From NCBI GenBank assembly GCA_934539245.1, contig CAKTCK010000001.1:1-64000 (forward strand): a DNA stretch of 64,000 bases. Direction: 5' to 3'. A model generated the notes under the pieces. The model saw nothing but the letters and a program-made list of their open reading frames with translations, ran no database searches and was not told the DNA's origin. The position numbers and the translations under genes are program-made. Each line of letters opens with the position of its first letter. Position 1 is the first letter of the stretch. This DNA is from an uncultured Faecalibacterium sp. Lineage in GTDB: Bacteria > Bacillota > Clostridia > Oscillospirales > Ruminococcaceae. This document shows, piece by piece, positions 1 through 7,805 of the stretch.

Positions 1-107
1 GCGGCAAGGTACGGGAACCGCCACAGGTTGCCGACACCCACCGCACTTCCGGCGGCAGCAAGGACAAATCCGATTTGCCCGGAGAAACTGCTTGCTTTCT
101 TTTCCAT
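1..107 (-). CDS. Sodium-dependent symporter, SNF/NSS family (N-terminal fragment, runs off window)
   Basis: Only the first 35 codons are present; the gene continues beyond base 1 on the reverse strand. The visible peptide contains [19 protein letters not shown] followed by LWRFPYLA, the unwound TM1 region that binds sodium and substrate in the neurotransmitter:sodium symporter family. The family takes up amino acids or related solutes with Na+ across the cytoplasmic membrane; the substrate cannot be read from this part. It is divergent from a broken LysR-type gene, which suggests that this regulator once controlled it. Confidence 0.85.
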   Translation of the reverse strand, partial: MEKKASSFSGQIGFVLAAAGSAVGVGNLWRFPYLA

Positions 108-120
108 GAGTCTTAAACTC

Positions 121-152
121 TTATCCTAAAAACCTATTGTAATATAGGATAA
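121..152. promoter_or_regulatory. Nested inverted repeat between the symporter and the LysR remnant
   Basis: TTATCCTA at 121-128 mirrors TAGGATAA at 145-152, and inside it CCTAT (133-137) mirrors ATAGG (144-148). It lies in the divergent intergenic region, about 15 bp upstream of the symporter start, which is where a LysR-type regulator normally binds. The role is inferred from position and symmetry only. Confidence 0.4.
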
Positions 153-223
153 CATGAAGTGTCATATCAGTAAACCCAATAAAATTACTACGACCTATAA
201 ATTTTACTTATGGAGCGTTTGCG

Positions 224-436
224 ATGCGGGAACAAAAAGACCGATACGAGATATTCTTGAAAGTATGTGAAACGGGCAGCTTTTCCGGAATCACCGCCCT
301 TTGGATGCCGGAAGCCGTGCATTTCATCATCGAAACGCCCGGCTGTGATAACGACATCCAGCACCTGATGCTCAAATGCCCGGTGAAGCCGAATATATCT
401 TACAGCTTCCGGGACGATACCCTGTTTTTCTTGTAA
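224..436 (+). pseudogene. LysR-type regulator remnant with large internal deletion
   Basis: The 70-residue reading frame starts like a LysR DNA-binding domain (RYEIFLKVCETGSFS, the first helix). It then jumps to a segment typical of the effector-binding half (FIIETPGCDNDIQ, then VKPNISYSFRDD) and stops. An intact LysR protein has about 290-300 residues. The winged-helix recognition helix, the linker and most of the effector domain are missing, so it cannot bind DNA normally. The fusion is in frame, which suggests one deletion rather than many point changes. A plausible start codon preceded by GGAG remains. It sits divergent to the symporter at 1-107, the usual arrangement for a LysR regulator and its target. 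Confidence 0.65.
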
Positions 437-497
437 GAGCACGGGATTCATAGTATCATAGAGGCAATGAAAAGTTTGTGCATGGCTACGAAAAAGG

Positions 498-535
498 AGC
501 AGCAGAGATGAAAGAAATGAATGCGGGGTGCTGCT
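498..535 (-). terminator. Terminator-like hairpin after the ABC permease remnant
   Basis: AGCAGCA and TGCTGCT form arms separated by 24 nt. Read on the reverse strand, the hairpin is followed by CCTTTTT. It is correctly placed to end transcripts of the permease fragment that stops at 566. Confidence 0.4.
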
Positions 536-565
536 TTTATGATGAAGAAGAAAGAAGATAGCGCT

Positions 566-706
566 TTAGCCCTTGTCTGCGCCGGAGGTGATGCCCTCGA
601 CGTAAAACTTCTGCATGATGACGAACAGGATGGAGATGGGAATGGTATCAAGGAAGCCCTTGCAGATCAGGTAGCCCAGACCGGCGAGAGAACCGGCAGA
701 AAACCC
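566..706 (-). pseudogene. C-terminal tail of a carbohydrate ABC transporter permease
   Basis: About 47 codons on the reverse strand read SAGSLAGLGYLICKGF, then DTIPISILFVIMQKFYVEG, and end ITSGADKG-stop. This is the last membrane helix and the characteristic end of MalG-type (CUT1) sugar permeases, which usually finish in a short glycine-rich tail such as GAVKG. No start codon or upstream permease sequence is present: the frame runs into the GntR gene, so the 5' part of the gene and the rest of the transporter have been deleted. A terminator-like hairpin survives downstream. The forward-strand frame at 521-715 is only its antisense shadow. Confidence 0.65.
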
Positions 707-751
707 AGAGCATAAGCGGAAGGCATTAAAAATCGGTTTGCAGCTGCCTTT

Positions 752-1453
752 TTATTTTTTGCTCTCCGGCAGCTTGAAGTAGACGCGGTATTCGTCCGAG
801 TAGATTTTGCTGCCCATGCGGCTTACGCCGCCGTATAGGTGGGTGCGCATCAGCGGCTCGATGGCGTCCAGATCCTTCTCCCGCAGAATGCGCAGCATCT
901 CGGCGTGCTCGCTGACAACGCTGGGCACGTTGCGCGCACCTACGATGTCCAGACGGATAAAGCGGGAATAGTCTGCCTGCGGGCGGGTCATCTGATCCCA
1001 AAGGTACTCCTTGCTGGTCTTGCGGAACCAGTACTCGTGCATGGCAAGGTCGCAGCTGAGGAAGTGGTTGAAATCAAAGTTTTCCGGGTCGCTGCGCCCC
1101 GCAGCGGCTTCCAGCAGCATATTATAAAGGTGTTCCACCGCAAGGATCTCCATGGGCGAGCAGCTTTGCACAAAATCCCGGAACACCATGCCCTCCACCG
1201 CAACACGCTGGAAGATGAGCTGATCCACCACGCCAATATCAATGGCGGTGACGATGGTGCCCTTGCAGGGGATGATCTGCACAAAGCGGTTCTGCTCCAG
1301 CCGCTGCAAAACGCTGCGGATGGGGGTGCGCGAAACACCGAACCGCTTGCACAGCTGGTTTTCGCTCAGCGCTTCCCCGGGCAGGATCTTCAATGCGCAG
1401 ATCTCGTCCTCAAGAATATGATAGAGCTCATCCGTGTGCTGTAATGTAGCCAT
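752..1453 (-). CDS. GntR-family regulator with FCD domain
   Basis: The protein has 233 residues, normal for the FadR/VanR branch. An N-terminal winged helix (roughly residues 5-70, with the typical LSENQLCKRFGVSRTPIR) binds DNA, and an all-helical FCD domain follows (about 80-220) that senses a small carboxylate or sugar-acid ligand. The start is supported by GGAGA 7 nt upstream. A good promoter lies at 1495-1523 and a 16-bp palindrome of the kind bound by this family at 1548-1563. Its downstream neighbour is the remnant of a sugar ABC permease, so it probably regulated a sugar or sugar-acid locus that is now mostly lost. The current target is unknown. Confidence 0.85.
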   Translation of the reverse strand: MATLQHTDELYHILEDEICALKILPGEALSENQLCKRFGVSRTPIRSVLQRLEQNRFVQIIPCKGTIVTAIDIGVVDQLIFQRVAVEGMVFRDFVQSCSPMEILAVEHLYNMLLEAAAGRSDPENFDFNHFLSCDLAMHEYWFRKTSKEYLWDQMTRPQADYSRFIRLDIVGARNVPSVVSEHAEMLRILREKDLDAIEPLMRTHLYGGVSRMGSKIYSDEYRVYFKLPESKK

Positions 1454-1494
1454 AGTCGTTCTCCATTTATCCGGTAAATAATGATCTTAGTATC

Positions 1495-1523
1495 ATTGTA
1501 CCGTTGCAGCAACCGAATGTCAA
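1495..1523 (-). promoter_or_regulatory. Sigma-A promoter of the GntR gene
   Basis: On the reverse strand TTGACA is followed after 17 bp by TACAAT, about 40 bp upstream of the start codon. Both hexamers are close to consensus. Confidence 0.65.
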
Positions 1524-1547
1524 TGCCGGAGTGGAACTTTATTTGAG

Positions 1548-1563
1548 CACTTGTATACAAGTG
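1548..1563. promoter_or_regulatory. Perfect palindrome, probable GntR/FCD operator
   Basis: CACTTGTATACAAGTG is an exact 16-bp palindrome. Its core TTGTATACAA is the type of site recognised by FCD-branch GntR regulators. It lies 25 bp upstream of the -35 box of the adjacent GntR gene. It may serve self-control or a lost divergent gene. Confidence 0.6.
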
Positions 1564-1702
1564 CGTGCGCTCGCGCACGGAACTGTTCCTGAAACGAGAA
1601 AACTGATATACCACTTTGCAATGCGGAAAAGTGCTGATAAAATGCCGCAGTCAAGCAACTGTTGTAGCAAATACACAAAGAAAACTAAAAATAACCGTCA
1701 AA

Positions 1703-1924
1703 TGTTATAATTGCAAGGCGCGTTGCTTGTTTCGCGGTGACGCTGCGAGATAATATGCTGTATACAGGATTTTACTGAAAAGCTGAAAGGGTACATGCCC
1801 CGCAGACACCGGGTCGTCCCCGGCAAATGCAACGGGGGACTTGCCTTTTTGCGTACCGGCTTGCTTTGCTGCCCCAAAGGCGGTAAACTGAGGGCAGGCA
1901 AAACGCCCGAAAAGGAGAGACGAC
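1703..1924 (+). promoter_or_regulatory. Extended -10 promoter and about 205-nt leader of the AAC(3)-like gene
   Basis: TG-T-TATAAT at 1703-1711 is an extended -10 element with no good -35 box. The long leader contains a hairpin, GTCCCCG (1816-1822) with CGGGGGAC (1833-1840), followed by TTGCCTTTTT. I could not match it to a known riboswitch. The rest of 1454-1702 holds the GntR promoter and operator and nothing else that I recognise. Confidence 0.4.
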
Positions 1925-2722
1925 ATGGCATATACAAAGGCTGACCTCAAGCGTGACCTTGCAGCAATGGGGCTGACAGGAAACGAGACTATTCTGATCC
2001 ATTCTTCTATGAAGTCCATCGGCCCGGTAGAGGGCGGCGCAGACACGGTTCTGGACGCCTTGATGGAGTTTTTTGCGGAGGGCTTGCTGCTGCTGCCCAC
2101 CCACACCTGGCGGTTCATCAACGAGGAGAACCGGGTGTTCGATGTGCGCCGCAGCCCGTGCTGTGTGGGTATTCTGCCGGAACTGTTCCGGCAGCGCCCC
2201 GGCGTGGTGCGTTCGCTGCACCCCACCCACAGTATGGCGGCCTACGGCAAGAGTGCGGCTGCTTACATAGAAGGGGAACTGAACGCCAACACTCCCTGCA
2301 CCCCCGGCGGCTGTTACGACCGCCTGCGGGCAGCTCACGGCAAGGTGCTGCTGCTGGGGGTCACCCACGCCCGCAACACCTTTATCCATGGCGTGGAGGA
2401 GGTGCTGAACGTCCCGAACCGCCTGACCGACAAGCCCATGCAGATGACCGTAGTGGACGAAGCTGGGGCGCAGCACAACGTCTATATGCGCCGCCACTAC
2501 AACGCGCAGCAGCCGCATATCTCGGAGGATTTCGTCAAGCTGGAGCAGGCATATCTGGACTGTGGTGCAGCCCGGAATACGAAATTTGGTGATGCAGCCT
2601 GCATCTTGTGCGACGCCGAGGAGCTTTTCCGGGTCACCCGCCACGTTCTTGCCCCGAACCCTGAGGCCTTTGTCACCGAGCCTGTCATCCCGCCGGAGCG
2701 TTGGCAGGGGATAATTTTATAA
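1925..2722 (+). CDS. AAC(3)-family N-acetyltransferase
   Basis: A 265-residue protein of the aminoglycoside 3-N-acetyltransferase (Antibiotic_NAT) fold, which uses acetyl-CoA to acetylate amino groups. Diagnostic parts are ETILIHSSMKSIGPVEGGAD near residues 21-40, PTHTWRF, HPTHSMAAYG at 99-108 with the conserved His pair, and CTPGGCYDRLRAAHGKVLLL. The length is normal and AAGGAG precedes the ATG. The gene stands alone, with its own promoter and terminator. Many chromosomal members of this family in gut Firmicutes have no proven role in drug resistance, so aminoglycosides should be regarded as a possible, not an established, substrate. Confidence 0.85.
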   Translation: MAYTKADLKRDLAAMGLTGNETILIHSSMKSIGPVEGGADTVLDALMEFFAEGLLLLPTHTWRFINEENRVFDVRRSPCCVGILPELFRQRPGVVRSLHPTHSMAAYGKSAAAYIEGELNANTPCTPGGCYDRLRAAHGKVLLLGVTHARNTFIHGVEEVLNVPNRLTDKPMQMTVVDEAGAQHNVYMRRHYNAQQPHISEDFVKLEQAYLDCGAARNTKFGDAACILCDAEELFRVTRHVLAPNPEAFVTEPVIPPERWQGIIL

Positions 2723-2726
2723 TACA

Positions 2727-2760
2727 ATGCCGGGCAGCGCGTAGACTGCCCGGCATTTTT
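2727..2760. terminator. Intrinsic terminator between convergent genes
   Basis: ATGCCGGGCAG (2727-2737) pairs with CTGCCCGGCAT (2746-2756), followed by a T run. It ends the acetyltransferase transcript, and the stem could also serve the convergent AraC gene. Confidence 0.85.
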
Positions 2761-2770
2761 CACTTTTTGC

Positions 2771-3703
2771 TCAGCAGAAGCGGATACGGTACTCCCGGGG
2801 AGTGCAGTGCTTGATCTCCCGGAAGGTCTTGATAAAGTAGCTGGCATCGGAAAAGCCGCATTCCAGCCCCACCTCACCGGTCTTGAGCCGGGTGGAGCGC
2901 AGCAGCTCGGCGGCTTTTTCCACCCGGAACTGCTTGACGTACTGGATGGGCGTGATGCCCAAAAACTGCCGGAAGCTGCGCAGACAGGCGCTTTCGCTCA
3001 GGGCAACGCAGCCAGCCAGCTTTTCCACGGTCAGCTCCTCGGCGTAGTGCTCCTCTACATAGCGGAGCATCTGCTTCATCCGCTCCGAGGCAATCTGTTC
3101 CTGCTCCGATACCTTCACCTTGCCGCTGACGCATTGGGTGATGAGCAGCCGCAGCGCGGCGGTAAGGTGGTAGCGTACCCGGTTCTCGTAGTCAAAGGGC
3201 TCGTCTGCCACGCCCTTCCACGCTTCCCGCAGGCAGAGCAGCACTTGCCGCTGCCACGGCACGGCTTCGTCCAGCAAAAAGAAGGGTGGCGTGCCGGGTT
3301 GCAGCAGCGGGCGGATGAGCTTTTGCCAGAACACGGTGTCCATGCCGCCGATCAGCCGTGGCTGGAACACGCCGGAGTGCAGCAGTGCTCTGCCCTCGGC
3401 AGGCTCTACCGCGTGCAGCGCACCGGAGTTGATGAACACCCCCTGCCCGGTCTGCAAGGTCAGGCGGGTCTTGTTCACATCTACATGGATAGGCCCCAGC
3501 GCCGCCAGAATGAACTCGAACTCCTCGTGCCAGTGCCACGCCACCGAGTAGCTGGAAAGGTCCTCGGCGTAGCAGGCAATGGGGAACAGCGGGCTGCCGT
3601 GCTGGGTCTGCTCCCGCCCGGCGGCATCGGCCACCACGGCAGTAGCGCTGGTCAGCCCTACCCGGCCGCTGGTATAAGAGGCACAGCTTGTCTGATATGC
3701 CAT
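2771..3703 (-). CDS. AraC-family transcriptional regulator
   Basis: 310 residues. The N-terminal half is a cupin-like sensing domain (WHEEFEFILAALGP, TGQGVFINSGALHAVEP). The C-terminal 100 residues carry the two helix-turn-helix motifs of AraC/XylS proteins (LTVEKLAGCVALSESACLR and GLECGFSDASYFIKTF). Such proteins usually activate sugar-use genes. I start it at the ATG at 3703, which has AAAGGA 10 nt upstream; a TTG three codons earlier lies only 2 nt from the same site and is unlikely. No sugar gene is adjacent, so the regulon is unknown. Confidence 0.9.
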   Translation of the reverse strand: MAYQTSCASYTSGRVGLTSATAVVADAAGREQTQHGSPLFPIACYAEDLSSYSVAWHWHEEFEFILAALGPIHVDVNKTRLTLQTGQGVFINSGALHAVEPAEGRALLHSGVFQPRLIGGMDTVFWQKLIRPLLQPGTPPFFLLDEAVPWQRQVLLCLREAWKGVADEPFDYENRVRYHLTAALRLLITQCVSGKVKVSEQEQIASERMKQMLRYVEEHYAEELTVEKLAGCVALSESACLRSFRQFLGITPIQYVKQFRVEKAAELLRSTRLKTGEVGLECGFSDASYFIKTFREIKHCTPREYRIRFC

Positions 3704-3973
3704 ATTCACCAATTCCTTTCCGCAACACTTTGAATGTTTTTTATCAATGCCGGTTTTGTTGCATATACTATGCGATTCTGTTCTATAATTTGCGATCGTT
3801 TTGTGGTATTATCCTATCAGAGCTTCCAAGCTCAGTATAGCACCAAGGCAGCCGGGACGCAAGCTGCATAAGCGCATTCCCTGCCGGGCAAAACCGCTAT
3901 TCTCCCGCCGCCTATCCAAAAGAGGACGGGACGGCAAGTGTAACATAAACCATTTTATCAAGGAGGTATTCCT

Positions 3974-4228
3974 ATGCTTCGTATCGAGTATTTTGATAAG
4001 GAACGTTTCATGCGTCAGCTTTCTGCCAGCCACGGCAGCGTGCTGCTGCATCTGGACAACGGCAAGACCTGCGACCTGAAGCAGGACGCTACCGCACGCT
4101 CCATGCTGCAGATGATGGACACTGCCCCCAAGAAGGGCTTTGACCTCACCGTGACCGACCCCGCCGACGTGACCGGCTTCCTGCGCTATATGCTGGAGGC
4201 AGGCCGCACCGAGCGCGTGGCCGGCTGA
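3974..4228 (+). CDS. Small conserved-looking protein of unknown function
   Basis: 84 residues with a strong AAGGAGG before the ATG and a good terminator after it, so expression is likely. The sequence is mixed alpha/beta with no signal peptide, membrane helix or cysteine cluster except one Cys. I do not recognise the family. It stands alone between the AraC gene and the nucleotidase; TATAAT near 3784 could belong to its promoter, leaving a leader of roughly 180 nt in which I see nothing distinctive. Confidence 0.7.
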   Translation: MLRIEYFDKERFMRQLSASHGSVLLHLDNGKTCDLKQDATARSMLQMMDTAPKKGFDLTVTDPADVTGFLRYMLEAGRTERVAG

Positions 4229-4270
4229 GTAATGCTAATCTCTAATCCCAATAAGTGTCACAGCAAATGC

Positions 4271-4307
4271 AAAACGCCCGCTCCGGTCATGCCGGGGCGG
4301 GCGTTTT
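4271..4307 (+). terminator. Intrinsic terminator
   Basis: AAAACGCCCGC and GCGGGCGTTTT form a GC-rich stem flanked by A and T runs, so it can work in both directions. It separates the 84-residue gene from the convergent nucleotidase gene. Confidence 0.8.
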
Positions 4308-4390
4308 GCCTGTTATTTACAGCGTGCGCTCGGCAAAAAGCGCCGCCTGTCTGTTGCTATGGACTGCCCGGAAACGGAGCGGGCTGCAGA

Positions 4391-6244
4391 TCACTTCAGG
4401 GTAAAGAACATCTTTACGCGGTTCCAGTTGCGGAGCGCGCTGTTGCTCTTGTCGTTCAGGATCTCCTGCACCTCGGGGTCGTTCAGGTTCAGGCTCTTGC
4501 TGTAGGGGGTATCGATGATGCCCTTGTTGATCAGTGCGATCAGGGTAGCACGGTCCGGGTTATCCTCCTGCAGGTCCACACCCACGATCTTCCAGTTGTT
4601 ATCAACCTCGGGAGCAACGGGAGAGTGCTCGGCAAAGTAAGCCACGATCATATCGCGGATGGAGTTGGAGGACTCCCACTCCTTCTTGCCGGCCACCAGT
4701 CCCTGACCCTTCAGGGCAGAGGAGTAGCGGTAGTTGTTCACAGCCAGAGTCAGGGTCTGGTCATCGCGCAGCGGCTCGCCGTGGAACATAACGTTCTTGA
4801 TGCGCTGGCCCTTGGGCTGGCTCAGGTCGATCTCGTAGTCCACACCGGCAAACATATCGTACAGGTAGCCGGGGTACTCGGGGTCGAAGGAGATGTTGAT
4901 ATCGCCGGGCACCCACTGGTTGTAGCACTCGACAGACCACTCCATGTAGGCCTTCAGCTCTGCACCAGTCACAGGTACGCGGTACAGGGTGTTATCAAAC
5001 TTATAAATGTTGAAGATGTTGCCGTAGTTGATATCGCCCTTGGGCAGGTCGCTGGTGTCCTTGAACAGGGCGGCAGCAGAAACGTCTGCGCCGGAGTTTG
5101 CCAGCTGCACCTTGTTGATCAGGTCCATAACGGCGGTGTCGCGCAGCTTGCCCTCCGGCAGACCGGCGATCTCATTCTTAGGCTGGAACGTTGCGGTGGT
5201 AGAGCCCAGAGAAGCACTCTTTTCGCCCTTTTCACCGGTACCGCCGGTGACAAAGTTGCGGGTGGCCTGATGTGCCTCGGCGATCACGGGGTTGGAGCGC
5301 AGTTCCTCGCTGGGGGTAACGCCGGTCATGTCCACAACGTCCACAGAGGAGGCGATGATCTTTTTATTAGCATCCAGCGTCAGGTCAAAACGGGCAATAT
5401 CGCGGCCGCTGCTGCGCACGCCGCCGATCACCACGTTGCCCTGCTTCTGCTTGACGACAGTGTGCAGGTGCGCGACCTGCAGCACGTCCACCTCGGGGTT
5501 GTCGTCCAGAATCTTCTGTGCAGAGTCGGAGCCGTGCTCCTCGTCAAACTCTGCGTACAGGCCCATGTGCGCGGAGACCACGATGATGTCAGCCTGCTTG
5601 CCGATGGCCTTGATGGCCTCCTTCACGGCAGTGTTGGCAGCCTCGTAGGTGCACTCCTCAATGCCCTCCTTGCCGCCGTCCCAGATGGGCACGTCGGGGG
5701 TGTCCACGCCGATGACAGCGATCTTCACGCCGTCGCGCTCCACGATGGTCCAGCCTGCGCCGGTCACAAAGTTGCCGTCGGCATCCTTGATGTTGGCAGC
5801 CAGCACCGGGAAGTTGGCCTGTGCAATGAGCTTGCGCAGGGTGGGTACGCCCCAGTTGAACTCGTGGTTGCCCAGCGTCATGGCGTCGTAGCCCATAATG
5901 TTCATGGCGGTGATCACGGGGTGGGGAGAATCCGGCTTTTTGTTGTAGATATCGTCGGTCATAATGGTGCCCTGAATATCATCGCCGGCATCCAGCAGCA
6001 CAACGTTCTTTTCCTCAGCACGCACCTGCTGGATGTAGGTGTACAGACGTGCCATACCGTTGTTGCTGGTCTCTTTGTCATCCTCGTAGCTGAAACCCCA
6101 GGGGTTCGCGTGCATATCCGAGGTGCCAAGGATGGTGATGTGGGTCTCCTTTGCGGGTGCGGCAAACGCAGCAGCCGGGACAAGGCTGACTGCCAGTGCA
6201 GCTGCCAGAACGCCGGAGGCCAGCTTGCGGAGCAGTTTTCTCAT
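4391..6244 (-). CDS. Secreted 5'-nucleotidase / 2',3'-cyclic phosphodiesterase family metallophosphatase
   Basis: 617 residues. A signal peptide (about 1-28, AAAFA cleavage site) sends it outside the cell. The N-terminal calcineurin-like domain shows the two-metal ligands in order: TSDMHAN (D43, H45), LLDAGDDIQG, LGNHEFNWG, VVSAHMG and VAHLHT (family norm GHTH). The C-terminal substrate-binding domain (about 360-560) has LYRVPVTGAELKAYMEWS. It should hydrolyse extracellular nucleotides so that nucleosides and phosphate can be taken up. There is no LPXTG or cell-wall repeat, so it is either released or held by other means. It is monocistronic, with its own promoter at 6294-6322. Confidence 0.9.
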   Translation of the reverse strand: MRKLLRKLASGVLAAALAVSLVPAAAFAAPAKETHITILGTSDMHANPWGFSYEDDKETSNNGMARLYTYIQQVRAEEKNVVLLDAGDDIQGTIMTDDIYNKKPDSPHPVITAMNIMGYDAMTLGNHEFNWGVPTLRKLIAQANFPVLAANIKDADGNFVTGAGWTIVERDGVKIAVIGVDTPDVPIWDGGKEGIEECTYEAANTAVKEAIKAIGKQADIIVVSAHMGLYAEFDEEHGSDSAQKILDDNPEVDVLQVAHLHTVVKQKQGNVVIGGVRSSGRDIARFDLTLDANKKIIASSVDVVDMTGVTPSEELRSNPVIAEAHQATRNFVTGGTGEKGEKSASLGSTTATFQPKNEIAGLPEGKLRDTAVMDLINKVQLANSGADVSAAALFKDTSDLPKGDINYGNIFNIYKFDNTLYRVPVTGAELKAYMEWSVECYNQWVPGDINISFDPEYPGYLYDMFAGVDYEIDLSQPKGQRIKNVMFHGEPLRDDQTLTLAVNNYRYSSALKGQGLVAGKKEWESSNSIRDMIVAYFAEHSPVAPEVDNNWKIVGVDLQEDNPDRATLIALINKGIIDTPYSKSLNLNDPEVQEILNDKSNSALRNWNRVKMFFTLK

Positions 6245-6293
6245 GTGATTTACCTCTTTTCTTCTTTTATTTTCCGCGGTGAAACCTGTCCTC

Positions 6294-6322
6294 AGTATAC
6301 ATACAAATTTCGTACATTACAA
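6294..6322 (-). promoter_or_regulatory. Promoter of the nucleotidase gene
   Basis: Reverse-strand TTGTAA is followed after 17 bp by TATACT, about 50 bp upstream of the ATG, which itself has AAGAGG as ribosome site. Confidence 0.65.
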
Positions 6323-6426
6323 GTGCTTTGCTGATTTTCTGTACATTCTGGAAAAAAGTTTTGTGTATTTCGGATAAAAGGCGCAGAGCTGCCGCCTGTT
6401 CCGCAGGCGGGCGACCGATATTTGGC

Positions 6427-6455
6427 TTGCGCAGGCGGATAGTCTGTGGTAAGCT
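6427..6455 (+). promoter_or_regulatory. Promoter of the 212-residue coiled-coil gene
   Basis: TTGCGC is followed after 17 bp by TAAGCT, 31 bp before the ATG. Confidence 0.5.
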
Positions 6456-6485
6456 GAAGGCAGAAAAAAGACGGAGGGAACGACT

Positions 6486-7124
6486 ATGAACCTGAAGGAA
6501 GCATTCCGCTACCAGAACAAGCTCCAGTCCCTGCTGGACGAGGCACAGGGCATTCTGGACTGCGACGCCAACGTGACCAAAGTAGCCAACACCTATCTGC
6601 GCCACAAGGTGATGCCCGAAGCCGAGGACGAGACCGTTATGGACGTGGCACAGACCGAATATGCGGAGCAGATCACCGACATCGCCCGGTTCATGCTCTA
6701 CCTGCTGGAGGAAAAAAGCCGCCTGTTTGCCGCCATCCGCAAGGCAAAGGATGCGCTGGACATGGATATGGACAGCGAGGTCAGCCTGAATGCCGCGCGC
6801 CAGAGCATTGCCCGCACCTTCAAGCGGATGAACGACCTGCGCAGCTCCGAGCAGCTGCTCTCCGGCGGGGGCACGGGCTACCGCTTCAACGCCGAGGGCA
6901 ACCAGATCTCCTACTGCTGCGATGTGAAGCGGGTGACTACCATCAACTATGACCGCAAGGTCATCCACGCCGCACTGGGCAAACTGAACCGGCAGGCAGA
7001 CGAGACCTCCAACCGGCTGGACCTCTGCCTTGTGACCTCCAAGGTGGACTACACCGTCCCCTTTGATGTGAACGCCAGCTTTGCCGAAGCTTTTGAGACC
7101 TATCTGGAAAACGCCAAAAACTAA
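6486..7124 (+). CDS. Cytoplasmic helical protein of unknown function
   Basis: 212 residues, rich in charged heptad-like segments (residues 1-60 and 75-120), then a more globular C-terminal half (ISYCCDVKRVTTINYDRKV). There is no signal peptide or membrane segment. ACGGAGGGA lies upstream of the ATG. I do not recognise a named family. The gene is flanked on its 3' side directly by a MITE-like element that begins 10 bp after the stop codon. Confidence 0.75.
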   Translation: MNLKEAFRYQNKLQSLLDEAQGILDCDANVTKVANTYLRHKVMPEAEDETVMDVAQTEYAEQITDIARFMLYLLEEKSRLFAAIRKAKDALDMDMDSEVSLNAARQSIARTFKRMNDLRSSEQLLSGGGTGYRFNAEGNQISYCCDVKRVTTINYDRKVIHAALGKLNRQADETSNRLDLCLVTSKVDYTVPFDVNASFAEAFETYLENAKN

Positions 7125-7134
7125 ATGAGCGCTC

Positions 7135-7510
7135 CACCGGCTATTTTGGGTGCGGCAAGCGCTGGGTGCGCGGCTGCCGGTTCAGGTGCAGATGAACTAT
7201 AAGGCTGCACATTTCCGCAAGGAAGCTTCGGTACGGCTCACCTTACGAGCCAGCATAGTATGAAAAAATCTTGCGTTCGGCTTTTTCGCCACCGCCAGAC
7301 GCTTTTTCGCCGAAACCGTCCCTTGCACTTTCCCACATTCCTGCTTTTGCGCTTACATCTCCATGGGTAGGCAGGCAAGCCACCCTTCATGAATTTGCCC
7401 CGCAGACTGCTGCGGGCGCACACTTTCTGCGTGCCGGGCGCATTGCGCCCCTTTGCACGCGGAGCAAATGGCAGCCGCCCCTGCGCTTGCCGTATCCAAA
7501 ATAGCCGGTG
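7135..7510. repeat. MITE-like element with about 40-bp imperfect terminal inverted repeats
   Basis: The left end (7135-7178) and the reverse complement of the right end (7470-7510) both begin CACCGGCTATTTTGG, followed by near-identical CGGCAAGCGC and GCGGCTGCC segments. The 290 bp between them have no convincing gene: the frames on both strands lack ribosome sites. This accounts for the 400-bp gap between the flanking genes. No clear target-site duplication is visible. Confidence 0.6.
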
Positions 7511-7537
7511 AAAAAACCAAAACCGGAGGGATGTACT

Positions 7538-7693
7538 GTGAAAAAATGCAACCTGTTTTATCTCAGCGGGCTGCTGTTTTTTCTTGCTGCGGCGCTGAAC
7601 TTTTTTACCGGCGAGGATCACTCCACGGCGGTGGTATGGCTCTGCCTTGGCTCCAGCTTTTTATGTCTGGGGTATTCGCAACAGAAAAAATAA
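7538..7693 (+). CDS. Small two-helix membrane protein
   Basis: 51 residues if it starts at GTG 7538, which has CCGGAGGGA 7 nt upstream; an earlier in-frame GTG at 7508 lies inside the repeat element and has no ribosome site. Residues 7-23 and 31-45 are hydrophobic helices separated by FTGEDHST, and the tail is basic. I know no function for it. The gene starts just after the MITE-like element, so the element could supply or alter its transcription. Confidence 0.6.
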   Translation: MKKCNLFYLSGLLFFLAAALNFFTGEDHSTAVVWLCLGSSFLCLGYSQQKK

Positions 7694-7750
7694 AGCAGCA
7701 AGCCAGCCCCGGCGGGAAAAGAACTGCTGGGGCTGCAATTCTTTGCGGGG

Positions 7751-7798
7751 CTCGTTCGTATTCCAGATAAAGGAACTAAATTTCGACAAAAGATGAGG
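7751..7798 (+). repeat. Leader segment shared with 10881-10926 (copy 1)
   Basis: CTCGTTCGTATTC-CAGA-TAAAGGAAC lies just before the TraX-like gene, and the upstream hairpin region shares CTGCAATT. The second copy (TCTCATTCGTATTC-AGAG-TAAAGGGAC) lies just before the DUF6054 gene. Both end at the ribosome site. Confidence 0.45.
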
Positions 7799-7805
7799 TA
7801 TGCGT

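Noticed and set aside
521..715. 64-codon forward frame
   Set aside because: The reverse strand of the same bases clearly encodes the tail of an ABC permease.
1712..1924. Cobalamin or aminoglycoside-type riboswitch in the AAC(3) leader
   Set aside because: There are hairpins but none of the conserved core sequences I know; described only as a leader.
1925..2722. Antibiotic-resistance island
   Set aside because: The AAC(3)-like gene has no mobile-element, integron or plasmid neighbours and shows codon use like the surrounding genes.
4232..6334. 700-codon open frame on the forward strand opposite the nucleotidase
   Set aside because: It is antisense to a gene with complete catalytic motifs, has no ribosome site and is low in complexity (Val/Leu/Gly/His rich). 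It arises from codon bias in the GC-rich true gene.
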